Numbered from the stretch's first letter, positions 35,314 through 45,538 are shown. The stretch is 64,000 nucleotides of DNA from an uncultured Muribaculaceae bacterium (GCA_944321685.1 CALUMH010000013.1:1-64000); one strand, 5' to 3'. A program made the numbers and translations. Notes: generated by a model not told the origin, from the sequence alone.

Positions 35314-37659
35314 TCAAGAGCGTTTGAATAGTTTTCGGGTTAACTTTGTGAAAAATTTGTCGGAATCGGAGAGGTACTTTGCCAACGTCTTGTCTTGGCA
35401 CGATTTGATGAATGCCTTGCGGTCATCGTTACGCCACTTGGCATTGTCGGCAATTGCAAGCACATAGGCTTCGCGGTCGTCGCGAATGGTGCGCATCGGC
35501 GATTGCCACGTTGACAAGATTATTTCGCCTATGACTTGTGGTGTCATGCCTGTGGCTTGCGATGCATATGCGGCGACCTCTTTCTTTGACGGAGACAACT
35601 TGAGCCAAGCCTCATAGAGCAGTTTTATGTAACCGGCATCTTTGCCCATGCGGTTGGCCGTAAGCAATATGTTACAATCTACCACAGGCGGTACCGTGCC
35701 GTCGATGAGGCTTGTGGCGGTAGCTATTTTTTCGGCGGCCTCATGGCTTATTGAAATATTTGCTGCCGTTAATCGTTCGAGTAATTCGCGTTCGCACCCT
35801 GCCGGATTTTTCATGCAGGCATCGGCATATGAGTCGATTATGCGCGATGCACTCATGCTGTTGAATACCGGTGCCGACACAGCATCGATAAACGCAAGCA
35901 ATGCCTTTATGCCCGAACCCGGGTCGCGTGTAACCATGTTGATGTAATATTCTGCCACCAATGGTGATAAAACCGTTATCACGGCAGGGTCGTTATTGCT
36001 ATGCTTCAGTATCGCCGAGAAACGTTCTTCGCGCGAATTAAGGCACAGCCGTCGCACTATGTCAATCAGCACACCCGTTTCCCCGGTATGCTCCAGTATG
36101 TAGTCATACAGCAAGTTGCCGCACCGCTCCACGGGGAACAATTCTTTTATCAAATCGATTTTCACTTCATCGGGCACCCCCCATTGCATGATATGGCCGA
36201 TTATGCTTGTGATGTTTGAATCGAGTGCGGGGTCGAAATAAAAATGCAATAACTTTTTCCATACCGTTATGTCGTGCGACAGGCTCAGGGATGCAAAAAA
36301 ACGTTCCTCAGATGTTATCAGGTTGCGGTCGAGGATATGCAACAACACATCGATGCTGCCGGCGGTCGTAACTTTATCCAAATATGATGGGTCGCCAAAC
36401 ACTATGGTATCGGTAATCCATTTGCGGCTTTCGGGTGTCAATTGCAAATGTTGTCCGCATTGCTGTAAAATGTATCCGGCTGCAGCTATGGCTTTATTGA
36501 TTTCCAACCCGCGGCTCGAAGTTAAGCCATTGTTGACGGCGGCGTTGATTTTTTCCCATAACAGCGTTGTTTGTTTCGCATCGAGGCCGGCATTGCATAT
36601 TTTGCCGATAAATTCGCCCGACAAGTCGTCAAGTGAAATGTTTTTCGAGGACTCGGTTGCAAGGAACATATTATATTCAAAGTTATAATCATGCTCTTTT
36701 GCCGGATTTGATTTCAGATAGTATGCCACGAGTTTCTTCAGTGTGGCATCTTCTCCGGCTGCAGTCAATTCAATTATTTTGCTGTATATGTAATTGTCAT
36801 CGATATTGCGGGAAGTGCCGTCGAAAAGGTTTACACACACATGGCTGTCTTCATACAGCTCACGCTCGTTATGCTCGTTGACAAACACCATGTCATATTC
36901 ATCGGGCACGCCGTATCCCTGCATATAATTGGTAGTAAATCGCTTGCCTGTAACCAATTCGTCGGGCAGTTCCGAAAGGCTCCTCACCAACACGGGGGTA
37001 GTGCTTTCGGGTGCCTTGATTATTATTTTGCATAATGCAGGGTCGGTACTGCGCTTGCTGTTGCAGTATGCTTGCAGCATGGCTGTGATGCACCGGGCAA
37101 AATCCACTGTAATGGGGATTGCGTTATCGTTGCCCTGCAATCGCCTCGTCGGCAGCAGTTGCGGTTCTCCTGTCAACAACGATTGTAATTCCTTGTTGTC
37201 GGGAGAACAAGTGTAATCGCGAGGAACGAACATGCCATCGTTGCCAATATTTGCGAACAACTTGCACGAAGGTAAGCGGTCGAATACCAGCAGGTGGGCA
37301 AAATAGTTGGCACCGGTGCGCATTGCGCCGTCACGTTTGCAAAAGTAGCCGTAATCGATGCCTATATACACCGTGCGGCTAAGCACATAGCGTGTGCCAC
37401 CCGATGTGAGGTCCACACGCCTGAATGCGTAAGCGGGTGCATAGTCATACACGGTACGGGGATTTTGGCTTATTTGCTCGAAAGTGAGCATACGGTCGGT
37501 TTCGACGCTGTAGCCGGGTGCGCATTTTTCCACAATCTCGGTCACTTCGTCGACCTGCATACCTTCGGTGTAGGTACGTACCCCGAAACCGGCATACCCG
37601 GTAATGATGGAATGCTCGGTCGAGGCATAATATATTTCCTTGCAATCGATGGTTTCCAT
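35314..37659 (-). CDS. GTPase-associated protein (GAP1-like), large cytoplasmic protein
   Basis: A 781-residue soluble protein with no signal peptide or membrane segment. The N-terminal region (about 1-250) contains GGTRYVLSRTVYIG and RTGANYFAHLLVF (about 113-125), the conserved G-N-x-F-A-H-x-L block of the GTPase-associated protein 1 family as I remember it. The remainder is an alpha-helical scaffold rich in leucine repeats. No catalytic motif is recognisable; despite the abbreviation, the family name means GTPase-associated rather than proven GTPase-activating. It sits between the two GTPase genes with gaps of 9 and 4 bp, so stoichiometric action with both is likely. The role is unknown; a regulator or effector platform for the GTPases is the natural guess. 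Confidence 0.62.
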   Translation of the reverse strand: METIDCKEIYYASTEHSIITGYAGFGVRTYTEGMQVDEVTEIVEKCAPGYSVETDRMLTFEQISQNPRTVYDYAPAYAFRRVDLTSGGTRYVLSRTVYIGIDYGYFCKRDGAMRTGANYFAHLLVFDRLPSCKLFANIGNDGMFVPRDYTCSPDNKELQSLLTGEPQLLPTRRLQGNDNAIPITVDFARCITAMLQAYCNSKRSTDPALCKIIIKAPESTTPVLVRSLSELPDELVTGKRFTTNYMQGYGVPDEYDMVFVNEHNERELYEDSHVCVNLFDGTSRNIDDNYIYSKIIELTAAGEDATLKKLVAYYLKSNPAKEHDYNFEYNMFLATESSKNISLDDLSGEFIGKICNAGLDAKQTTLLWEKINAAVNNGLTSSRGLEINKAIAAAGYILQQCGQHLQLTPESRKWITDTIVFGDPSYLDKVTTAGSIDVLLHILDRNLITSEERFFASLSLSHDITVWKKLLHFYFDPALDSNITSIIGHIMQWGVPDEVKIDLIKELFPVERCGNLLYDYILEHTGETGVLIDIVRRLCLNSREERFSAILKHSNNDPAVITVLSPLVAEYYINMVTRDPGSGIKALLAFIDAVSAPVFNSMSASRIIDSYADACMKNPAGCERELLERLTAANISISHEAAEKIATATSLIDGTVPPVVDCNILLTANRMGKDAGYIKLLYEAWLKLSPSKKEVAAYASQATGMTPQVIGEIILSTWQSPMRTIRDDREAYVLAIADNAKWRNDDRKAFIKSCQDKTLAKYLSDSDKFFTKLTRKLFKRS

Positions 37660-37668
37660 AGCTGAATT

Positions 37669-38862
37669 TTATTTGACGATGGGCAATGAGTATTTGAATT
37701 GGTGCAATATCCACACAAGCGGGTCGAGCACACGATAAGGGCGCAAATTATTGATGTTACCGGTTTTGTCGGGTACGCCGCCAAGTGCCGATATGCCGAA
37801 GTATTTCACATTATGGTAATGGTTTTCCATGCTGTTGATAAAGTTTTGTTCTCCCCACGAGTTCAATCCGGCGCGCAGTCCGTCGCTGATGCTGTCGATG
37901 TCGGCAAGGTTTACACCGCTGCCGTCAAGGAACGAGCTGTTGCGTTCCATCGACATACCCGGTATCGACGTGTTGCGGAAGAGCTGCTCGTTGTGCAGTA
38001 TAGCATCTATTTTGCTGAATACAAGTGCCATGGGGCGGTGGTAATGTGTGTCGCGAATGCTTTTTTCACCTTCCTCGAAGTGGGTGATGAGGTTTGAAAT
38101 GATGCGGTCGTAACGTGTTTCGATGTCGGGCAGGTGCATACTGCTGCGCAATTTGTCGTGCACGTATGGTATAGAGAAAGTGTCTAACAGGAATATAACG
38201 GCATCCGACTGGTTGAGGAACTTAACATTGGCCGCAATGTTCCGCAAGTCGGTGAAATTTTCACCGGCGGTGTCATAGAACACGAGGTAAATGGGTTGTT
38301 TGCCCTGTTGTCCAAGTTCGTATATCAGCGGCACTTTGCTTTTGGGGTCGTTGACACTTGTTTGTGCCGGGCATACCCCTTTCTTGTAAACTATGTTGAA
38401 AAAGTCTCGCTCGTAACGCAGTTGGGTGTTATTCTCGGGAATATTGGCTACGGCCGAAGCCGTTATGCCTATGTTGCCGAGGCAATGCCCCGAACGGAAC
38501 AATTCGTTGATGAGCGTGGTTATGTATATTGTCTTGCCGCTGCTTCGTGCCCCGATTATCGAGATTATGTAGCCCTTCTCTTTCACCATGTGCTTGGGTA
38601 TGCGGTTATGGCAATGCGGGCATATCACAAGATACGACTTTTGCTTGCATTGCGGGCAGGTGCCATATTCAGGCATACGCCCAAACAGGCTCATGATGGA
38701 AAAATCGGGCTTGAAACAGGGGCACACGTTTTGTGTGCTGCCCCAAAACTTGCTTAGTTCGGGGTCGTTACTCTTGGCGCAACTGTTTTCGTTGCTGCAA
38801 CGAAACATAACCTCGTTGCGCTCAAAAGTGTTGAAACAGTACGGACACACTATTTTGCTCAT
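37669..38862 (-). CDS. Zinc-ribbon P-loop GTPase (double-GTPase type)
   Basis: A 397-residue cytoplasmic protein. The first 90 residues hold about five Cys pairs (CPYCF, CPCF, CPQCKQK, CPHCHN) expected to form zinc ribbons. The GTPase-like domain follows: Walker A GARSSGKT (about 103-110), switch motif FYDTAGENF (about 193), and a base-recognition-like FSKID (about 281). Sequence around the P-loop and switch parallels the C-terminal domain of the lipoprotein gene two genes downstream, so the operon encodes a related pair of GTPases. The family appears in predicted conflict or signalling systems. The gene lies 10 bp after the J-like/Fn3 protein gene and 9 bp before the GTPase-associated protein gene. 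Confidence 0.72.
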   Translation of the reverse strand: MSKIVCPYCFNTFERNEVMFRCSNENSCAKSNDPELSKFWGSTQNVCPCFKPDFSIMSLFGRMPEYGTCPQCKQKSYLVICPHCHNRIPKHMVKEKGYIISIIGARSSGKTIYITTLINELFRSGHCLGNIGITASAVANIPENNTQLRYERDFFNIVYKKGVCPAQTSVNDPKSKVPLIYELGQQGKQPIYLVFYDTAGENFTDLRNIAANVKFLNQSDAVIFLLDTFSIPYVHDKLRSSMHLPDIETRYDRIISNLITHFEEGEKSIRDTHYHRPMALVFSKIDAILHNEQLFRNTSIPGMSMERNSSFLDGSGVNLADIDSISDGLRAGLNSWGEQNFINSMENHYHNVKYFGISALGGVPDKTGNINNLRPYRVLDPLVWILHQFKYSLPIVK

Positions 38863-38872
38863 ATGCTGCGGC

Positions 38873-41764
38873 TTATTTTATTTGTCTTGTTTCGGGTATT
38901 ATTGTTATTTGTTTTGCAAGGTCGGTATCGGTTGCGATGAGCCTGAAATATACCGGTTTGCCTTTTTGAACACGGGTGTAACGGAACTCTTTTTTCAACT
39001 CGATGCCGGGCTTCAATTCTTGTGGCGATATTGTGAGGTATGACTTGTAATTCACAAGGTTGGTGGGAGGGAAATTTTCGGCTATCAGCAATGCAAGCGG
39101 GCATGGCAACGGCGAGTCGCAGCTTACGGTGAGGCTGTATTTGTCCTTGCCTATAAACCCGAACATGCTCTCGCTTTTTACTTCGGCAAAGTTCACTTTC
39201 ACTGCTTGCAGGCTTATCACTTGGCTTGTTTCCTCGCTAAGGAGCGTTTCGCCGCTTGCAGTGATTTTCGATGCCACCGATATGCTTAACGATTTTGCTC
39301 CCTTGGGTATGTCCACCTTGTAGTGTGGAGTGGCAGGGGCATCGATGTCATACCGTTGAATGTTCCCGCCATCGGCCTGTACCGAAATCCTGACCGATGA
39401 TATAGCGTTCCACGACCAATTGACAGTGACGAAAGTGTCGTTGCGGTCGAAGCGCACCCCCGATGGTTTTACCATCGACAGCACTTTGACTTGCTTTCCG
39501 GCCACTCCTATGTTGCCTTGTACTGTTACCGGCAGGAAGTATTTAATTCCGCTGTAATCTTTCTTGAAAATATAAGATGTGCCGGTGATGTCGAGCTTTT
39601 TGTGCTTCAGGTTGTCAACATTCACCTTGGCATTTTCAAGTATGTCAAACGGGCGGTCGCTTTCATAAATATACACAATGCCCTTTGCTGGCTTATCCCA
39701 TGCTATGTTGGCAAGTATTCCTTGCCAGGAATACCGCAGTTCGACAGGTTTTGGTGGAGCCATGGGGCTTAATGCCTGGGAGAAACCGGCAGCCCGGTGG
39801 CTGCGGCCGGTACAATCCTCATATACCGTGACAAACTTGTAAAGGTACCGTTTGTCGGAGACAAGGCCTGTATCGGTGAATGCGCTGCCTGTGACATTCT
39901 TGACGAGGGTACCGTCGCGGTATATTTCTATGCTCTTTGCCCGTGGCGGGAATTTGAAGCCGAAACCTATCTGCGTGGCTTGCACATCAAATGTTATCGC
40001 ACTTGGGCTTATGTCGGCAACAGTCATTGCCGGTGTTGCGGTGACTGCGGCACGTTGTGAAAACACATTGCCGCACTTGCCATACACGGCATAATAATAG
40101 CTTAAGCCCACCGTGGCTTGCATATCGTCAACCGAGTTGTTGAACGTTTCGCACACCGTTTCACCGTCGGTGGGGGTATTCGGCCGCCCGCCTGCTTTGC
40201 GGACGACATAATATTGAATATATTTCGATGGCAGTTTGCTCCATTCCACACGAATGTTGCTCCCCACTACCGAAGCGCAAGCTTGGGCGGGTGCAGTTGG
40301 TGGAGTGAGTTGCAATTTCTCTTTTGCCGTATTGCAGTCGGCGCAAATCGACAAGGCCTGCATGTAGCACTCTATTTGCTCGGTGGTGTCGCGGGCGCTT
40401 CGTGCTTTTGCTATCAATGCCTCGGCATTGGCTATTGCACCTTCGATTTCTTTCCTTAACGCCGTGGCTCGGGTTCCGTATCCTATTTGTCCGAGCAATG
40501 CCGATGCGCCGTAGTAAGCGTGTTTTGCGCACAATTCTTCCACTTGTGGTAGTGTAGCCGTTATGCGGTCTTGTGCCTTTTTTACAGCTGCGACGGCAGG
40601 TTGCAGGTTTGGATTGCCGGGCCATAAGTTATCGGCGGTTTCCAAGCATCTCACAGCCTCGTCAACGTTGTTGTATTTCAATGCGGTTTGTGCATCTTTT
40701 ATCAATGCCTCGGCACGAGGAAAATCGCCAAACACAAATCCGCACTTCACGCACCGCAACTCGTCGTGGTCGGAACTTATGCGCCCGCATCGCGGGCAGG
40801 TAATTACAATCGGTAATCCGCATTGTTTACACACTTTTGCCCCGGCAGGGTTGAGTGCGCCGCAAAAGCGGCACATTTGCAGGCTGCCGCTGTCGGCCGG
40901 CTCAACGATTGTGACTTTCAGCTTGTCGGCGGTGGTGTATATCATGTATTCGGCCTTGTCGCGATGCATTCCGCTCTCGGTGCATTCTTCAAGCAGGGCC
41001 TTGTATTGTTCGGGGCGTATTATTCGTTCGCTGCCGGCGGCAATGCGCTCTATCTTGGAACGTACTCCGGCAAACGACTGGTTACCGCAAGTGTAGTCAT
41101 AGTCGGCACGTTTCCCGGCATCGAGCAACTGCGTCTTGCAATGCCCTATTAGTGTGTTGATGGTGGCTTTTTCATCATTTGCCGGTCGCTTTTGGTTTTC
41201 GGCATACAAGTCATCGCAAATTTTGCCTATTTGTGATGCCGGTGCCGTGGGAGGTACTGAAAGGAAATCATACAGGTCGCGCTTCTTTACCTTGGCAAGT
41301 TCCTCGATGATGCGCTTGAACAGTGTAGAATCCATCTCCTTGCCATTGCCTGTTTCCTTATACTTGAAAACCTTTTTCTGCTTTATGGTTGCGCCGATTA
41401 TTTTTAAAATCTCGTCGCGAGTGAAAGCCGGGTTCTTTTTTGCCATTTCGGCAAGAGCCGATTCCTCGATTTGCCCGTTTACTACAAAGATTGCAGCATC
41501 TTCCCTTATGTTTTTTTCTTGCTGTTGCCGCTTTTGCTTGATAAGTAAGGCATACTTGTCGGCGTGTTCCTTGAGCATATTGGGGTTTGTCTCAAGTTCG
41601 CTTTTGAAGCGTTTCAGCACATCAAGTTTTGCCTTTGCTCGTGCAGCCTGGCGAGTGAGCTGGTTGGTCCACTTCTTGATTTGCGCCTCAAGTTCCTGTT
41701 TTACCTTGTCATCGTCGCCTTTTGCGGGCGTAAGGTTCAAGTATTCGTATATGTTTTCTTCCAT
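38873..41764 (-). CDS. Large adaptor with two J-like segments, zinc ribbons, helical repeats and Fn3 domains
   Basis: A 963-residue protein. Residues about 4-60 (IYEYLNLTPAKGDDDKVKQE) and about 160-228 (LYDFLSVPPTAPASQI, then LLDAGKRADYDY) resemble J domains in length and in the closing L-L-D-x-x-K-R-x-x-Y-D motif, but neither has the HPD tripeptide needed for Hsp70 stimulation. Paired zinc ribbons follow (CRFCGALN, CKQCG, CPRCGR, CVKCGF; about 297-345), then a helical repeat stretch (about 350-480) and several Fn3-like beta domains to the C-terminus. There is no signal peptide. Lying 19 bp after the Hsp70-vWA gene, it probably bridges the chaperones and the GTPases. The J-like assignment is mine and needs a profile search. 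Confidence 0.65.
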   Translation of the reverse strand: MEENIYEYLNLTPAKGDDDKVKQELEAQIKKWTNQLTRQAARAKAKLDVLKRFKSELETNPNMLKEHADKYALLIKQKRQQQEKNIREDAAIFVVNGQIEESALAEMAKKNPAFTRDEILKIIGATIKQKKVFKYKETGNGKEMDSTLFKRIIEELAKVKKRDLYDFLSVPPTAPASQIGKICDDLYAENQKRPANDEKATINTLIGHCKTQLLDAGKRADYDYTCGNQSFAGVRSKIERIAAGSERIIRPEQYKALLEECTESGMHRDKAEYMIYTTADKLKVTIVEPADSGSLQMCRFCGALNPAGAKVCKQCGLPIVITCPRCGRISSDHDELRCVKCGFVFGDFPRAEALIKDAQTALKYNNVDEAVRCLETADNLWPGNPNLQPAVAAVKKAQDRITATLPQVEELCAKHAYYGASALLGQIGYGTRATALRKEIEGAIANAEALIAKARSARDTTEQIECYMQALSICADCNTAKEKLQLTPPTAPAQACASVVGSNIRVEWSKLPSKYIQYYVVRKAGGRPNTPTDGETVCETFNNSVDDMQATVGLSYYYAVYGKCGNVFSQRAAVTATPAMTVADISPSAITFDVQATQIGFGFKFPPRAKSIEIYRDGTLVKNVTGSAFTDTGLVSDKRYLYKFVTVYEDCTGRSHRAAGFSQALSPMAPPKPVELRYSWQGILANIAWDKPAKGIVYIYESDRPFDILENAKVNVDNLKHKKLDITGTSYIFKKDYSGIKYFLPVTVQGNIGVAGKQVKVLSMVKPSGVRFDRNDTFVTVNWSWNAISSVRISVQADGGNIQRYDIDAPATPHYKVDIPKGAKSLSISVASKITASGETLLSEETSQVISLQAVKVNFAEVKSESMFGFIGKDKYSLTVSCDSPLPCPLALLIAENFPPTNLVNYKSYLTISPQELKPGIELKKEFRYTRVQKGKPVYFRLIATDTDLAKQITIIPETRQIK

Positions 41765-41783
41765 GATTGTTGGGGAGTCCTTA

Positions 41784-43850
41784 TCAACGGTTGAATTTTA
41801 TTCCGCTTGCGCTTCCGGTTTGTGCAAGTTCTTGTGCGATGGTTCCGAAAGAATCTACAAGTTTATCCAGGTCGGTCATCACCGATATTGTGGATATGCG
41901 CCGCAGGAATTCTTTGTCGGCCGAGCCGAAACCTATTGCAATGATATCGATGCCTGCGTCGCGGCAAAGGTCGGAAGTGGCGATGGCTCGTTTCTGCCCC
42001 GACCATGAACCGTCGGTAAGCACCACTATCACGGGTTTATCTTTTGAATAGATAAGCCTTTGGTAGCAAAATTCGAGCGGACTTTCGGTACCGCCTTGTT
42101 CTTTCAGTTTCTTGATTGCTTTTTCCAGTATATTTTTGTCTCGTGTCGGTTGGCAGTATTCGGTAACGTCGTCCGAGAATCCTATGACCGAAATCGTCGA
42201 TGTTTCAAGATTGGTTTTCTTTACAAATTCAAGAGCTGCCTTTTTTGCCTTGTCGAGCGGATATCCTTCCATGCTGTAAGATATGTCTATGACAAGCATG
42301 ATATTCAGCCCTGTTTTATTGGCTTTGGGTTGGCCGTACAGCCACGACATATCGTCGGGTAGCGGCATCTTTTCCACGATTAGCGGCGGTGCCATGCCTT
42401 GCTGGCGGCCGGTAACGTTGATTACGCCGTTTTCGTCGTAGGCATACTCGATGTTGATAATGGCTTCACCATCGGCAGTGTGGTTTATCCCACGCAGCAC
42501 ATAGCGACCCACGACGGTGCATTGCGTCACTTCGGTTCCCTCGCCCTGCGTGAGGTAAACTTCCATTTCATTGTTGCCGCCCGGGCGTGTGCGCAACTTG
42601 AACGGACGTTGTTCGGTTACCGGTATTGTGACATTTTTACGTATTATTATGGAGTTGACATATCGGTCGCCTTCCTTGCTTACGGCAATGGCTCCAAGGC
42701 TGTGGCTCATTACGTCTTTTATGTTCAATGATTTCCCGCCGGGCAATGAAAGGCGCGGCCCCGATGTTCCCGGCAGCCCCATGCGGCGGCTTTGCCGTTC
42801 GGCCTCAAGAGCAGCCTGGATGCCGGCCCCGAGGCATACCGCTTCATCGACATTTATGCCACGCAACGGCTCCCGGCCCGACATTTGCCTGACCCAGTTC
42901 TCTACCATGGGCATCTTGGTGGAACCGCCCACGAGCAGCACTCCCGACAAGTCTCTCCAACTCAGTCCGGCTTCGCCAAGCACCTCTTCGGTCTTTTGGC
43001 GTGTGCTTTGCATCAGGTTGGCGGTCAATTCCTCGAATTTCTCTCGTGTAATCTCGTATTTTTGGCGATGGCCTGCATATCGCACCACCATCGATGCCGA
43101 CCGTGTGGACGACAGTTGTTTCTTCAGCCGCTCGGCGTTGAAAACAAGGTCGTTATACGTCAACGGGTCGTCATTGGGATTTTCACCAAACTCTTTTTCA
43201 AACAGGTCGGTGATATATGTGATGATGCAGTCGTCCCAGTCTTTGCCGCCAAGGTTATGGTCTCCGCCGGTCGAAAGCACTGTGATGTCGCCGTCCTTCA
43301 CTTCGAGGACGGTGACATCAAACGTGCCTCCGCCAAGGTCGTAAACCAACAGGCGGCCATTGCCTTGTTGCGTAATTCCATAGTTTATTGCGGCAGCGGT
43401 CGGCTCGTTGATGATGCGCATCACTTCAAGTCCGGCCATTTGTGCCGCCCTGATAGTCTCGTTACGTTGCAAGTCATTGAAATAGGCCGGTACCGTGATT
43501 ACCGCCCGGGTGATACTGCCGCCCAAAGCCGCCTGGGCATCGCCGCGCAACTTGCCCAATAAAATTGCCGACAGGTCGGTGGCTGAGTATTCCTTGCCAT
43601 GCACCGAGAAACGGAATTCGGGATTGCCCATTTCGCGCTTGAAGAACATTATCACATTGTCTTCGCCGCTGAGCATCATCTCTTTTGCCTCGGCTCCGGC
43701 AATGGCACGTCCGTCGGGTGCGAAATACACAACCGATGGCGTAAGGTGTTCCCCATCGCTGTTGCGTACAATCACGGGCTTGCCATATTCGTCGATGGTC
43801 GATACTGCCGAATAGGTGGTTCCTAAGTCTATTCCAATGAAATGTTCCAT
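41784..43850 (-). CDS. Hsp70-vWA fusion protein
   Basis: A 688-residue fusion. The Hsp70 ATPase domain (about 1-380) is well preserved: IGIDLGTTYSAV, VITVPAYFND, the phosphate-2 loop YDLGGGTFDVT (about 187) and the adenosine motif LVGGSTKMP (about 314). A shortened beta-sandwich substrate-binding domain follows (about 390-500). In place of the helical lid is a von Willebrand factor A domain (about 515-675) with an intact MIDAS start DISYS (about 521-525) and VVLTDGSWSG. Such fusions are unusual. The vWA domain should bind a partner in a metal-dependent way. It is 6 bp downstream of a second Hsp70 gene and shares the same operon promoter. Confidence 0.88.
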   Translation of the reverse strand: MEHFIGIDLGTTYSAVSTIDEYGKPVIVRNSDGEHLTPSVVYFAPDGRAIAGAEAKEMMLSGEDNVIMFFKREMGNPEFRFSVHGKEYSATDLSAILLGKLRGDAQAALGGSITRAVITVPAYFNDLQRNETIRAAQMAGLEVMRIINEPTAAAINYGITQQGNGRLLVYDLGGGTFDVTVLEVKDGDITVLSTGGDHNLGGKDWDDCIITYITDLFEKEFGENPNDDPLTYNDLVFNAERLKKQLSSTRSASMVVRYAGHRQKYEITREKFEELTANLMQSTRQKTEEVLGEAGLSWRDLSGVLLVGGSTKMPMVENWVRQMSGREPLRGINVDEAVCLGAGIQAALEAERQSRRMGLPGTSGPRLSLPGGKSLNIKDVMSHSLGAIAVSKEGDRYVNSIIIRKNVTIPVTEQRPFKLRTRPGGNNEMEVYLTQGEGTEVTQCTVVGRYVLRGINHTADGEAIINIEYAYDENGVINVTGRQQGMAPPLIVEKMPLPDDMSWLYGQPKANKTGLNIMLVIDISYSMEGYPLDKAKKAALEFVKKTNLETSTISVIGFSDDVTEYCQPTRDKNILEKAIKKLKEQGGTESPLEFCYQRLIYSKDKPVIVVLTDGSWSGQKRAIATSDLCRDAGIDIIAIGFGSADKEFLRRISTISVMTDLDKLVDSFGTIAQELAQTGSASGIKFNR

Positions 43851-43856
43851 AACCTG

Positions 43857-45473
43857 TTACATCATCTTCAAGTTCTTGACTTGCTCCTTGGCTTTCTGTT
43901 CCTCTTCAACCGACATCACATTTTGCAGTTTTACCTCCATGTGTACGGTGCGTCCGCCGGTAACATCTTTGGCATCGACCGAGAGCAAGCCCTGCTCGTC
44001 GATTTTCAGTATCACATCGATGGGCGAACCTGCTTTCAGATTGTCGGGAAGCGGCGACAGTTCGTCGGAAATTAGCAACGTGGCATCCTCGTCTTTCACG
44101 ATGTCATATTCACTTGCCCCCTTGGCATAGTCGTTTTCATACACAGAAAGGAGTACCGAAGTTTGGTTGTCAACTTGCGTGCCTGCGTGTACGGCCACTT
44201 CCAATGGAATTGACGAGTTTTTGAAAATCTTGTTATACAGGTGCAAATCGCCTTTATCGTCAACCATTTGCAGTGCATAGCTTTTGCTTACTACGTTTTT
44301 AACCACTACGGGCTTTTTCCCGCCCGGGAGTCCTAAACCGGGCGATGCCGAGGTGATATCGCCTATTACTATTTCAACGGCCTTACCCGTCTGTTCTGCA
44401 ATTTCAAGAGCTTTTTGATAGGCCTCAAGGTTTTGTCCGTAGATGGCTGCACCGCGAGCCACCGATTCGTTTGGGTCGCAGAACTCGATGGGAATGTCGG
44501 GAAATTCCTGTGCAAGGCGGTTTTTCACCTGCGGCATAAATGTGGAACCGCCCACAAGCAAAATCTTGTCATATTTAGTAATACCCTTGGCGGCAGCTTC
44601 CTTCATTGTGTCGTGGGTCTTGTCGATGGAGGTTTGCAACAGTCCGGCCGTGTTGTTTTCAAATTGTTCCACCGATATTTCCACTTTTGCACCGTTGAGG
44701 CGGAAAGTGGTCTTTTCACGTGTGGAAAGTTGCTTTTTGGCTTGTTCGCTACGCAATTCAAGGTCGCCGAGTATCATTGTGTCGTCATATATATCATCGG
44801 GGCTGCCTCCGGTTTGCTGCACATATTGGTCGATTGCGAGTTTTTGTATCTCGTTATCCCAGTCTTTGCCGCCAAGTTTGTGGTCGCCGCCGGTGGCCAC
44901 CACTTCAATCACCCCTTCGGCCACCTTAATGATAGTAACGTCGAATGTGCCACCGCCAAGGTCGTAAACCATTACCGTTTGCGGTTCATCGACTTTCAGC
45001 CCGTAGGAAATTGCGGCGGCTGTCGGTTCGTTGATGATGCTAAGCACATTCAGCCCTGCAATCTCGCCGGCTTTCTTTGTGGCTTCGCGTTCGTCGAGGC
45101 CGAAGTATGCCGGACAGGTGATTACGACATCTTTCACCTCTTCGCCGAGTTTTTCGCTTGCGTCGCTTGCAAGTTTTTTCAAGATCAGTGAAGAGATGGT
45201 TTCGGGCTTGTAATCTATGCCGTTGGCATTGAATACGAAATCGGGATTACCCATTTGCCGTTTTATTGTCGAGCACACAAGGTCGGGGTCTGACTGTAAG
45301 GCTTGTTTGGCCACTTCGCCCACCGAAACACTGTCGGCCGACTCAAAGAATACCACCGACGGCGTTACCGGCGAATTGTCCAAATTTGGCACAGTTACCG
45401 GCTTGCCATATTCATCTACGTATGCAATGCACGAATAAGTTGTTCCTAAGTCTATTCCAAAAATTTTACTCAT
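43857..45473 (-). CDS. Hsp70 family chaperone, short form without lid
   Basis: A 538-residue DnaK paralogue, about 100 residues shorter than housekeeping DnaK. The ATPase domain is complete (FGIDLGTTYSCI, VITCPAYFG, INEPTAAAISYG, YDLGGGTFDVT, LVGGSTFMPQV), and a beta-type substrate-binding domain follows (about 375-530). The chain ends just after it at VKNLKMM, so the helical lid is absent. This and the neighbouring fusion gene suggest a dedicated, not general, chaperone pair. The divergence from DnaK and the operon with GrpE-like, J-like and GTPase proteins argue against it being the essential dnaK. It is separated by 65 bp from the GrpE-like gene. Confidence 0.88.
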   Translation of the reverse strand: MSKIFGIDLGTTYSCIAYVDEYGKPVTVPNLDNSPVTPSVVFFESADSVSVGEVAKQALQSDPDLVCSTIKRQMGNPDFVFNANGIDYKPETISSLILKKLASDASEKLGEEVKDVVITCPAYFGLDEREATKKAGEIAGLNVLSIINEPTAAAISYGLKVDEPQTVMVYDLGGGTFDVTIIKVAEGVIEVVATGGDHKLGGKDWDNEIQKLAIDQYVQQTGGSPDDIYDDTMILGDLELRSEQAKKQLSTREKTTFRLNGAKVEISVEQFENNTAGLLQTSIDKTHDTMKEAAAKGITKYDKILLVGGSTFMPQVKNRLAQEFPDIPIEFCDPNESVARGAAIYGQNLEAYQKALEIAEQTGKAVEIVIGDITSASPGLGLPGGKKPVVVKNVVSKSYALQMVDDKGDLHLYNKIFKNSSIPLEVAVHAGTQVDNQTSVLLSVYENDYAKGASEYDIVKDEDATLLISDELSPLPDNLKAGSPIDVILKIDEQGLLSVDAKDVTGGRTVHMEVKLQNVMSVEEEQKAKEQVKNLKMM

Positions 45474-45538
45474 GATTATAATTGTTTATGTTATTATATT
45501 TCCGGGGGTTATAAAGGTTTTGAATTAGTAGAAATTGC

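Noticed and set aside
44415..45191. Open frames of about 250 codons on the plus strand inside the two Hsp70 genes (also 42571-43344)
   Set aside because: Such antisense frames are common over dnaK-like genes and encode low-complexity sequence; the Hsp70 frames are certain.
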